DNA of 5,165 nucleotides. It comes from Nitrospirota bacterium. GTDB taxonomy: Bacteria; Nitrospirota; UBA9217. Under the pieces are notes generated by a model. That model worked only from the letters and a program-made list of their open reading frames with translations, made no database searches and was not told where the DNA came from. The translations under genes and the position numbers were made by a program. Below, in pieces: positions 1 to 5,165 of this stretch. The stretch lies in contig JAFNGD010000429.1 of NCBI GenBank assembly GCA_017885365.1, positions 1 through 5,165 on the forward strand, given 5' to 3'. Positions within the stretch are counted from its first letter, which is position 1, and each line of letters begins with the position of its first letter.

Positions 1-2
1 TT

Positions 3-59
3 GTCTTTTATACGGGCGTGGAAGGGACCCCCAATACTGTCAAGGTGCAGCACAAGTGA
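3..59 (+). CDS. Possible 3' end of an upstream gene (partial, product unknown)
   Basis: The frame open from base 3 reads VFYTGVEGTPNTVKVQHK and stops at TGA 57-59. Its residue composition (alternating hydrophobic, Thr, Gly and Val) resembles the last beta strands of an extracellular or Ig-like domain, but 18 residues are too few to assign a family. The other two frames here are rich in Arg, Cys and Gln and look non-coding. No start or domain is visible because the window cuts the gene. The next protein-like stretch (84-152) lies in the same frame beyond two stops, so this may be part of one decayed gene rather than an intact C terminus. Confidence 0.35.
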   Translation, partial: VFYTGVEGTPNTVKVQHK

Positions 60-83
60 GGGGACCGTCTGGGATCAGACTGA

Positions 84-303
84 GAAATTGACATTCTCGA
101 AGCCTCCGACAACCTTCCCGATCCCGACGAAGCAACAGACACGGTGACGCGGTGACAGGGGGACACGGGGAGTTTGATAGAAAAATATATGTGGCGACAC
201 GGGGGCGCGGAGAAAAGGGGACACGGAGACAGGGATCCATGTCACCGGTACGGTCGCAGGAACAACCTTCGAGGGCGTGGATTTCATCAAAGTGATCCAC
301 TGA
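84..303 (+). pseudogene. Possible decayed C-terminal coding remnant split by an octamer repeat
   Basis: Two short protein-like stretches flank the repeat blocks. On the left, frame 3 from 84 reads EIDILEASDNLPDPDEA followed by TDTVT, then hits TGA at 153-155 inside the repeat. On the right, frame 1 from 241 reads VTGTVAGTTFEGVDFIKVIH and stops at TGA 301-303. Joining base 143 to base 241, which removes 97 nt, gives one continuous reading through TDTVTGTVAG to the stop. That is what an insertion into a gene's 3' end would leave. There is no start codon or ribosome binding site, and the frame is broken. The terminator at 374-421 would suit the end of such a gene. Without a homologue this is a suggestion only; both stretches could be open by chance. 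Confidence 0.25.
138..235. repeat. Two blocks of an 8-bp tandem repeat, consensus GACACGGN
   Basis: Block 1 (138-169) has four units in exact 8-bp phase: GACACGGT, GACGCGGT, GACAGGGG and GACACGGG. Block 2 (196-235) has five: GACACGGG, GGCGCGGA, GAAAAGGG, GACACGGA and GACAGGGA. They are separated by 26 nt of AT-rich sequence (170-195) and are not in phase with each other. An 8-bp period cannot preserve a reading frame, and the blocks contain stops, so this is not coding. The array is strongly strand-asymmetric (G-rich on +). Its outer parts form a near-perfect inverted repeat: CGGTGACA-GG at 150-160, and its complement at 238-248 with one mismatch. The repeat may be a dispersed family in this genome, which cannot be judged from one copy. 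Confidence 0.75.
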
Positions 304-373
304 AACGCATTTGGACCGCGTACGGCTCAGATTGTAAAAGTTCTTTCAGAGAACACCGTGTTTGACGCCACTG

Positions 374-421
374 AACGGGAGGAGAACAAGATTATGCCTG
401 TTCATCCTCCCGTTGCTTTTT
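374..421 (+). terminator. Rho-independent terminator of the upstream unit
   Basis: The left arm AACGGGAGGA (374-383) pairs perfectly with TCCTCCCGTT (405-414). The helix continues inward with GAACA (384-388) against TGTTC (399-403), leaving one bulged A at 404 and a 10-nt loop. It is followed by GC and five T residues (417-421). The T-run is on the + strand only, so termination is directional toward pilM. It separates the upstream remnant from the operon, which has its own promoter directly downstream. Confidence 0.88.
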
Positions 422-452
422 CCGGGCTTCCGGTAAATAATGAACGAAATAA

Positions 453-481
453 TTGACTTCCCCGGCGCACCTTGCTAATAT
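453..481 (+). promoter_or_regulatory. Sigma70-type promoter of the pilM operon
   Basis: The -35 box TTGACT (453-458) and the -10 box TAATAT (476-481) are separated by 17 bp, each one base from consensus. The promoter starts 31 nt after the T-run of the terminator and is the only good match seen between the terminator and pilM. Transcription would begin around 487-490, on top of the ATG at 489. The long reading frame of pilM can be extended back to a TTG at 453, but that codon is the -35 box, which argues against it as a start. Confidence 0.75.
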
Positions 482-488
482 GCCGACA

Positions 489-1418
489 ATGCAGCGATTT
501 TTAACGGGACCATGCCTGGGGATCGAGATCACCTCCCGGGCGCTCAGGATGGGTCTGCTCACCGGCAACGGCGCATCAAGGTCCGTGCTCGCTTCAAGAA
601 TGGTGCCGATGGAGGCGGGCATGGTGACTGAAGCATTCGCATCCCAGAACATCAGGGACAGCGAAGGCCTGGCATCCCTCGTCCGTAGCAGCCTCAAGGA
701 CCTTACCACGCTTTCCCTCCGCCGCGCGGGCCTCAGTCTTCCGGATGGGATCTTCCGTGTCCAGACCCTCGAGTTCGATGAGCTTCCGTCACATCGTCGG
801 GACCGCGACCGGCTGGTCCGATGGCGGTTGGAGAAGGGCGCGGCCTTTGACGTGTCGAATACTGCGCTGCGCTATCAGATCGTTCCGCGCCGCGACAAGG
901 GCTGTTCCGTGCTCGCCTGCGTTGCCAAGCAGGAGGTCATTTCCCAGTACGAGGACCTGCTGACGGGACTGGGCCTCGAACCATGGGCAGTGGCGCCGTC
1001 ATCCTTCAACGCCTTGAATTTCTACGGCCCCTATCTCGAGGGGAAGAACATCCCCGGCCTGGCCCTCGCATGGGTCACCGAAGGTTCGTACACGACGATC
1101 ATCATGGAACAGGGCGGACCGCGGTTCTACCGTCACAAGGAGATCAAGGCGGGTACGCCGGCCGACGTGACCGTGCGTCTCATTCGCGAACTCGACGACT
1201 CGCTCCATTTCTATCTGCACATGGACCGCCAGCAACAGTCCGAGATCGGTCATCTCTATCTTGCCGGTGAGCCGTCCATTGTGGCCTCACTGTCCGAGGG
1301 TCTGAAGAGCGAAACGATACTTGAGGTCGAAACACTCGTGCCCGCAGTCGCGCTGACGTCGGGAAGAGAGGCCGCTGCGTACCTCGCTGCAGCCTTCGGT
1401 GCGGGGGGTGTCGAGTGA
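489..1418 (+). CDS. pilM: PilM-like actin-fold cytoplasmic protein of a pilus/secretion assembly platform
   Basis: A 309-residue protein with the layout of the PilM/GspL cytoplasmic family. An N-terminal CLGIEITSRALRMGLL (9-24) occupies the place of the first phosphate motif. GLSLPDGIFRVQTLEFDELP and RWRLEKGAAFDVS follow, matching the SLP...V and W-E-x-P-F block of the family. VLACVAKQEVISQYEDLL matches the 'vaA.ke.v..y...l..aGL' segment, and IGHLYLAGEPS (about 253-263) lies at the adenosine-loop position. In the family PilM binds the cytoplasmic tail of PilN and couples the platform to the assembly ATPases. Three nucleotide-contact positions depart from consensus (E13/T15/R20; W195 for the usual Asp; E261 for a loop Gly), so ATP binding is doubtful. 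ATG 489 is preferred. ATG 480 falls inside the -10 box and would not be transcribed, and TTG 453 is the -35 box. No Shine-Dalgarno precedes 489, consistent with a leaderless message. The gene overlaps pilN by 4 nt. GspL, a fused alternative, would have a membrane segment, and none is seen. Confidence 0.88.
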   Translation: MQRFLTGPCLGIEITSRALRMGLLTGNGASRSVLASRMVPMEAGMVTEAFASQNIRDSEGLASLVRSSLKDLTTLSLRRAGLSLPDGIFRVQTLEFDELPSHRRDRDRLVRWRLEKGAAFDVSNTALRYQIVPRRDKGCSVLACVAKQEVISQYEDLLTGLGLEPWAVAPSSFNALNFYGPYLEGKNIPGLALAWVTEGSYTTIIMEQGGPRFYRHKEIKAGTPADVTVRLIRELDDSLHFYLHMDRQQQSEIGHLYLAGEPSIVASLSEGLKSETILEVETLVPAVALTSGREAAAYLAAAFGAGGVE

Positions 1419-1993
1419 CGAGGCGGCCGGCGGCGATCACCATCAACTTTGCCCGGACCGACTTCGGGCTTATCACACAGCTTCGCCTGGTGCTCATTGC
1501 TGTGATTGTCCTGCTCGCGATCCTTGCAGGCGCGCTCCTGTGGATCGCGAACGCTACCGCGCATCAGGGCGCTGCTGCGGAACAGCGCGTCAAGGATCTT
1601 GCCGCCTCGGCAGAAAAGTTACGTCCGGCCTTGGAAGAACGGCAGCAGCTGGTGAAGAACCTGGGCGCCATGTCGGGCCTGATAGAGGCAAGGCGGCATT
1701 CGTGGACGCAGTTCCTGAGCGGGATCGAGGCGGCATTCCCCGCCGGCATCGCCCTGACGAAGGTGGATTTCAACCCCCGTGATCTGACCGTGGCCCTTGA
1801 AGGATCGGCACAGTCGCCCGAGGCGCTCAGCAATCTCATGATCGGGCTGCAGAGGTCCCGGTCGTTCAGGAATCCCCAGCTAAAGCATCAATCGATGGAA
1901 AAAGGGAGCCTTTCGTTCAATGTGGCAGTCTCGTATCAGGAACATGGTGTCGCCGGACCGGCTCCGGACGCTGATCGGAAACCCGGTAACTAA
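1415..1993 (+). CDS. pilN: PilN-like bitopic inner-membrane assembly protein
   Basis: A 192-residue protein with the family's architecture. It has a short cytoplasmic tail with ITINFARTDFG (8-18), in the place of the INLLP-type motif that docks into PilM. One transmembrane helix follows (about 25-45), then a periplasmic Ala/Gln/Glu-rich coiled coil (about 47-90), and a small alpha/beta domain (about 93-175) running from RRHSWTQFLSGIEAAFP through DLTVALEGSAQSPEALSNL to LSFNVAVSYQ. The last 17 residues (after SYQ) are Gly/Pro/Ala-rich and probably unstructured. The GTG start shares GTGA with the pilM stop and sits just after a G-rich stretch that can act as Shine-Dalgarno, which indicates translational coupling. 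In the family PilN dimerises with PilO across the periplasm. Assignment rests on architecture, size and gene order more than on strongly conserved residues, which is usual for PilN. Confidence 0.87.
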   Translation: MTRRPAAITINFARTDFGLITQLRLVLIAVIVLLAILAGALLWIANATAHQGAAAEQRVKDLAASAEKLRPALEERQQLVKNLGAMSGLIEARRHSWTQFLSGIEAAFPAGIALTKVDFNPRDLTVALEGSAQSPEALSNLMIGLQRSRSFRNPQLKHQSMEKGSLSFNVAVSYQEHGVAGPAPDADRKPGN

Positions 1994-2480
1994 GCGGCTT
2001 TGGGTCCTTGCGGCAGCGTGTGCCGGGCTCATCGCGCTGAACCTGCTGCTGTATGCGTTCACCGTGGCACCCGCAAACGCGCGTCTGGTGGCGAGCAGGC
2101 AGCGGTATGCCGACCTCAAGAAGGAGCACGCCGAAGCGGTGCTCTTCCAGAAGCAGAAACAGCTCTTTACCGGCCTCATGTCGGGCATCCCTGCGCAGAA
2201 GGACGTTCCGCTCCTGATCAAGGACCTGGCCCAGACGGCCCGCAGGCTGCACCTCTCGGTAGATGCGATCAATTCGGATATCCCTACGCAGGCGACCGGC
2301 GGGCTGACTATGCTTACGTTCACCTTCCCCGCAGCAGGCGCGTATCCCGATGTGAAGCGGTTCATCTACGAGGTCGAGACCTCCTCCCGCCTCGTGGGGA
2401 TCCAGGACCTCAAACTGGGCGCCGAAAAGGGGCGGGTAAGGCTCCAGATGAAACTGGTGACCTATATCCGGGGGGAGTAG
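1920..2480 (+). CDS. pilO: PilO-like bitopic inner-membrane assembly protein
   Basis: A 186-residue protein with a cytoplasmic segment (1-26), one transmembrane helix (about 27-47) and a charged heptad-like coiled coil (about 52-85, ARLVASRQRYADLKKEH onward). A C-terminal alpha/beta domain of PilO/GspM type ends in the characteristic YPDVKRFIYEVETSSRLVGI, a basic strand, and a final strand LQMKLVTYIRG. In the family PilO heterodimerises with PilN and presents its periplasmic domain to PilP and the secretin. ATG 1920 is preceded by AAAGGGAG (1901-1908), a fair but rather distant Shine-Dalgarno, and gives a 74-nt overlap with pilN. Alternative starts are ATG 1944 and GTG 1947 behind AGGA at 1938-1941; they would shorten the cytoplasmic segment by 8 or 9 residues and leave the domains intact. 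The true start is therefore uncertain. Pilus PilO and type II GspM cannot be told apart from this sequence alone. Confidence 0.87.
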   Translation: MWQSRIRNMVSPDRLRTLIGNPVTKRLWVLAAACAGLIALNLLLYAFTVAPANARLVASRQRYADLKKEHAEAVLFQKQKQLFTGLMSGIPAQKDVPLLIKDLAQTARRLHLSVDAINSDIPTQATGGLTMLTFTFPAAGAYPDVKRFIYEVETSSRLVGIQDLKLGAEKGRVRLQMKLVTYIRGE

Positions 2481-2774
2481 GGACCACCGAGGCGTGAGCC
2501 GCAAGCTCGATAGCGCCCCAACGCATCATGGCACTGGCAAAATCGCGGCAGATATGACGCGGTCACGAAGGTGGAGGCCCGGATCGAACTGGCCGGCAGC
2601 GCTTGCAAGTAGGTCCGGTCCGGCAACGGCCCGGCAGACCACCGAGGTCGGGGAGCGCTCGCCTTGCCGCGATCGGCGGCCCGGTCACGATGATCAGCGT
2701 GGGCGATCGCTGCAGGGCCGTTCTGATCGGAACGCCGGGTCTTCGTAATCGTTGTGACCATTCTGGAGGGGAAG
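2481..2774. other. 294-nt GC-rich gap at the pilP position, no recognisable gene
   Basis: In type IV pilus operons the gene between pilO and the secretin encodes PilP, a lipoprotein of about 170 residues. Here the gap could hold at most about 95 residues. The + strand readings are Arg/Gly/Pro/Ser-rich and look non-coding. They include an 84-codon frame at 2494-2748 with no Shine-Dalgarno, lipobox or membrane segment. A short frame with family-like character (RYDAVTKVEARIELAGSACK, ending at TAG near 2610) has no start. A small hairpin CGTTC-TGATCG-GAACG (2719-2734) has no T-run. No sigma70 promoter of quality is visible, so the secretin is probably co-transcribed from the pilM promoter. The stretch may be a deleted or decayed gene, or a structured intercistronic spacer. 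Confidence 0.6.
2765..2771 (+). promoter_or_regulatory. Ribosome binding site that fixes the secretin start
   Basis: GGAGGGG lies directly upstream of ATG 2775, with the GGAGG core 5 nt from the start codon. It is the strongest Shine-Dalgarno in the window. It selects ATG 2775, which begins a classical basic-hydrophobic lipoprotein signal, over the in-frame GTG 2754, which would add seven residues in front of the signal and overlap the site itself. Confidence 0.85.
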
Positions 2775-5123
2775 ATGAAGAAGATCGGCATACTGATGCT
2801 GACCATGATAATGATCGCTCTGCTTGGAGGCTGCGCAGGCTCGCGGGCGTTCCAGCGCGGGGACCAGTACGCGAAGGGCGGAGAATGGGACCTGGCAGTG
2901 AAGGAATACCGTGACGCCCTGAAGAGCAGTCCCCAGGACATCGAGTACCGCTCGGCGCTCCTGCGCGCGGAGGAAACGGCGGCGAACCAGCACTACAAGA
3001 GGGCCCGGAATTTCTTGAAGGAACGCAAACTGGACCAGGCCATCATCGAACTCCAGCAGGCCATCTACCTGAATCCCTCCAACGCAGCGATCCAGGGCGC
3101 CCTCAAGACCGTATTGAACATGAAACAGGCGGAGGAGCATTACCGGGCTGCCCTGACCTTCCAGGAGTTGAGCCGCTTCAGCGAGGCGACTAACGAACTG
3201 AACCGGTCGGTCGAGCTTGATCCGGAGAACGCGAAGTATATCGATGCCCTCGAAAAGCTCCAGAAAAGGAAGAGCGAGGCCGAGCCTGATGAGGCCCTGA
3301 CGCTGGCATCGGACAAACCGATCACCCTGAACTTCAAGAACACGAACATCAAGGAGGTCTTTGAGCTCCTGTCCAAGCTCTCGGGCATCAACATCCTGTT
3401 CGACGAGGAGATCAAGGCGCAACCCGTCACGGTCTTTGTGAAGGACGTGTCGTTCCAATACACCCTCAACCTGCTCCTGTCCACCAACAAGCTGTTCATG
3501 AAAAAGCTCAGCGCGGACACGATCATCATTATCCCCAAGACCAAGTCCAAGATGGACCAGTACCAGGACCTGGTGATGAAGACGTTCTACCTGAACAATG
3601 CCAAGTCCAAAGACGTGGTCAACCTTCTGCGGTCCATGCTGGACACAAAAAAGGTCTACGTGAACGAGGTGCTGAACTCTGTCACGATCCGTGACACGCC
3701 GGAGAAGATCAAACTGATCGAGAAGATCATCGCCGCCAACGACCTCAAGGAGGCCGAGGTCATCCTCGATGTCGAGATCCTGGAGATCGCGAGGACGAAC
3801 AACCTGTCCTACGGCTGGAACTTCCAGCCGGGGCTGACGATCGGCGCATCCTTCTCGGGAACAAAGCTGACTCCGGAAAATCCTACCATCAGCAATGTGG
3901 GGGTCACCCAGGGGATGTCGCTGAGCCAGTTCCGGAGCATGAGCAGCGACAACATCGTCCTGACACTTCCGAGCCTCCTCCTGACCATGATCAAACAGGA
4001 TTCCGATGCGCAAACGCTCGCGAATCCGAGGGTCCGGGTCCTGAACAACAAGCAGGCCAAGTTCCATATCGGCGACCGGATCCCGATCCAGACCTCGACG
4101 GTCCAGTCCACCACCACGATCGCCGTGACGTCCACGTTCGAATACAAGGACGTCGGCATCAAGTTGAACATCGAGCCGAACGTGCATCTGAACAACACCG
4201 TGACCCTCAAGATGAGCCTTGAGATCAGCAGCCTCGGTGACGCGATCGATTTCGGCAACGGACAGAAACAGTACAAGTTCGGGACCCGGAACACCGACAC
4301 GACCATCAACCTGCGCGATGGCGAGACGGTGATCGTCGGCGGGCTGATCAAGGACGAGGAGCGGAAGAGCAGCAACAAGATCCCCCTGCTGGGCGATATC
4401 CCGGTGCTGGGCAAGCTCTTTTCGAGATCCGATGACGGCACGGTCAAGACCGACATCCTGATGTCCATTACGCCGAACATCGTGCGCTCTCTCGAACTTC
4501 CCGACAAGGACCTCCAGGCCTTTTGGTCCGGGACGGAAGAGGCGTACGACGTGAAGCCGATGTTCACGACGAGTGCGGGCAAGAGCTCCAAAACGGCCGA
4601 AAAGGCGCTGGACAAGACGGCGGTCCTCGACACCCTGGCGAAGCGCGAGCCGTCGGTGCAGTCGAAGCCCACGGAAACGCGGCCGGAGACGGTGGAGGCG
4701 CAGGTGCCGGCCGCTGTGCTCGAGCTCAAGCCGTCAGAAGCCCCCGTCGCGGTCGGGCAGGAGGCGCGGCTTGAAATGTCCGTGTCCGGCGTCAAGGACC
4801 TCTACGGTGCGATCATTACGCTCAGCTACGATCCCAAGGTCGTGGATTTCAAGGCGGCGACCGAAGGCGCCTTCCTGAAGAAGGACAACCAGCAGACATC
4901 GTTCCTCTTCTCAAACAATCTCAAGGCGGGGACCGTGGATATTTATATCACCCGGATCGGAGACGTGGGCGGCATCGAGGGGGCAGGAGGCCTTTGCACC
5001 GTCGTGTTCCAGGCAAAATCATCCGGAACGAGTCCGATCACCTTTAAGAGCGTCAAACTGGGGAACTATAACCGTGAGCAGGTCAAAGCGGACATCAAGG
5101 CCGCAAAGATCGTTGTAAAATAG
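2775..5123 (+). CDS. TPR-secretin-cohesin lipoprotein, outer-membrane channel of GspD/PilQ family
   Basis: This 782-residue protein forms the outer-membrane secretin ring. It starts with a lipoprotein signal (MKK, hydrophobic core, LLGGC; lipidated Cys20, Ala at +2, which favours outer-membrane sorting). Helical TPR-like repeats follow (about 25-165; e.g. GEWDLAVKEYRDALKSSPQD, LDQAIIELQQAIYLNPSN, SRFSEATNELNRSVELDPEN). The N0/STN domain comes next (about 183-258, ITLNFKNTNIKEVFELLSKL), then a single N1-type domain (about 268-323, FYLNNAKSKDVVNLLRSML). The secretin domain (about 327-571) contains TLANPRVRVLNNKQAKFHIG, GETVIVGGLI and the signature KIPLLGDIPVLGKLFSR near 535-551. A Lys/Thr/Glu-rich linker (about 594-645) leads to a cohesin-like beta domain (about 646-782; GAIITLSYDPKVVDF and GGLCTVVFQAK are typical strands). 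With only N0 and one N1 it is PilQ-like in its periplasmic part, while TPR and cohesin additions are known from GspD-annotated proteins, so I give no symbol. Neighbours pilM/N/O support a pilus or type II-like assembly. Confidence 0.93.
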   Translation: MKKIGILMLTMIMIALLGGCAGSRAFQRGDQYAKGGEWDLAVKEYRDALKSSPQDIEYRSALLRAEETAANQHYKRARNFLKERKLDQAIIELQQAIYLNPSNAAIQGALKTVLNMKQAEEHYRAALTFQELSRFSEATNELNRSVELDPENAKYIDALEKLQKRKSEAEPDEALTLASDKPITLNFKNTNIKEVFELLSKLSGINILFDEEIKAQPVTVFVKDVSFQYTLNLLLSTNKLFMKKLSADTIIIIPKTKSKMDQYQDLVMKTFYLNNAKSKDVVNLLRSMLDTKKVYVNEVLNSVTIRDTPEKIKLIEKIIAANDLKEAEVILDVEILEIARTNNLSYGWNFQPGLTIGASFSGTKLTPENPTISNVGVTQGMSLSQFRSMSSDNIVLTLPSLLLTMIKQDSDAQTLANPRVRVLNNKQAKFHIGDRIPIQTSTVQSTTTIAVTSTFEYKDVGIKLNIEPNVHLNNTVTLKMSLEISSLGDAIDFGNGQKQYKFGTRNTDTTINLRDGETVIVGGLIKDEERKSSNKIPLLGDIPVLGKLFSRSDDGTVKTDILMSITPNIVRSLELPDKDLQAFWSGTEEAYDVKPMFTTSAGKSSKTAEKALDKTAVLDTLAKREPSVQSKPTETRPETVEAQVPAAVLELKPSEAPVAVGQEARLEMSVSGVKDLYGAIITLSYDPKVVDFKAATEGAFLKKDNQQTSFLFSNNLKAGTVDIYITRIGDVGGIEGAGGLCTVVFQAKSSGTSPITFKSVKLGNYNREQVKADIKAAKIVVK

Positions 5124-5149
5124 GGAGACACCGGGACGACGGCATTGTG

Positions 5150-5165
5150 ATGAACAACGGAGCTT
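5150..5165 (+). CDS. Possible start of a following gene, prepilin-like leader (partial)
   Basis: ATG 5150 opens MNNGA with the next codon beginning T; GTG 5147 is an in-frame alternative. The spacing of 26 nt after the secretin stop fits a co-transcribed gene. A GGGAG at 5123-5127 is too distant for a good ribosome binding site, and nothing better is closer. A short polar stretch ending in Gly/Ala before what may be Phe resembles the leader of pseudopilins (G/A-FTLxE), a gene expected in such operons. Five residues cannot prove it. Confidence 0.25.

Noticed and set aside
138..235. CRISPR array
   Set aside because: The units are 8 bp and contiguous without unique spacers; there is no 23-50 bp repeat and no cas gene.
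109..270. 9-bp direct repeat ACAACCTTC at 109-117 and 262-270 as a target-site duplication
   Set aside because: The copies do not border the octamer blocks, and the frame joining them is less protein-like than the join at 144/241. Nine bases can match by chance.
340..354. Small hairpin GTTCT-TTCAG-AGAAC before the terminator
   Set aside because: The 5-bp stem has no T-run or conserved context. It is probably incidental.
453..488. Upstream TTG start for pilM giving 12 extra residues
   Set aside because: The TTG is the -35 box and the in-frame ATG 480 falls in the -10 box. Neither would be in the message, and family similarity begins after MQRF.
2590..2612. Sigma54-like site around CTGGCCGGCAGCGCTTGCA
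   Set aside because: The GG and GC elements are 14 nt apart instead of the strict 12, and the -24 box lacks the GGCAC pattern.
2494..2748. 84-codon + strand frame in the gap as a pilP or small gene
   Set aside because: It is Arg/Gly/Ser/Pro-rich with no Shine-Dalgarno, no lipobox, no membrane helix and no PilP-like motif, and is half the length of PilP.
2694..4187. Long 497-codon open frame on the minus strand opposite the secretin
   Set aside because: It is the antisense shadow of a GC-rich gene: Leu/Asp/Arg/Val-heavy, low-complexity, no domain, no ribosome binding site. The + strand protein over the same bases has clear domains.
3809..4795. 328-codon minus-strand frame, Ser/Arg-rich
   Set aside because: It lies opposite the secretin and cohesin coding region, with composition typical of a reversed GC-rich frame and no recognisable motif.

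Overview
The window reads as a GC-rich bacterial chromosome fragment carrying part of one envelope-machine operon on the + strand. The genes encode an actin-like PilM family protein, PilN-like and PilO-like bitopic inner-membrane proteins, and a large lipoprotein secretin. This set is shared by type IV pili and by type II-like secretion systems of diderm bacteria. Fusion of TPRs and a cohesin-type domain to a secretin, with PilM/N/O-like partners, recalls systems of Desulfobacterota (former Deltaproteobacteria) and Nitrospirota. That taxonomic placement is inference from family knowledge; no phylogenetic marker is present.

Layout. Positions 1-303 hold what looks like the eroded 3' end of an upstream gene. 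It is interrupted by two blocks of an 8-bp tandem repeat (consensus GACACGGN, 138-235). Positions 304-373 show nothing convincing. A strong rho-independent terminator (374-421) closes the upstream unit. A near-consensus sigma70 promoter (453-481, 17-bp spacer) then drives the operon, and its -10 box ends only 7 nt before the best pilM start, which predicts a leaderless mRNA. pilM (489-1418), pilN (1415-1993) and pilO (1920-2480) overlap successively by 4 and 74 nt. A 294-nt stretch without a recognisable gene lies where pilP would stand in a type IV pilus operon. The secretin (2775-5123) follows with its own good ribosome binding site. The last bases may start another gene with a prepilin-like leader.

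How the genes work together. In the known families PilM sits on the cytoplasmic face and binds the N-terminal tail of PilN. PilN and PilO pair through periplasmic coiled coils and ferredoxin-like domains. In pili PilP links PilO to the N0 domain of the secretin. Here no PilP is visible, PilM has lost its canonical nucleotide-binding residues, and the secretin carries a lipobox, N-terminal TPRs and a C-terminal cohesin-like domain. The simplest reading is a variant pseudopilus/type II-like secretion apparatus in which the secretin supplies its own outer-membrane anchoring and accessory contacts. The ATPase, platform protein, pseudopilins and prepilin peptidase, which would settle pilus versus secretion, are outside the window.
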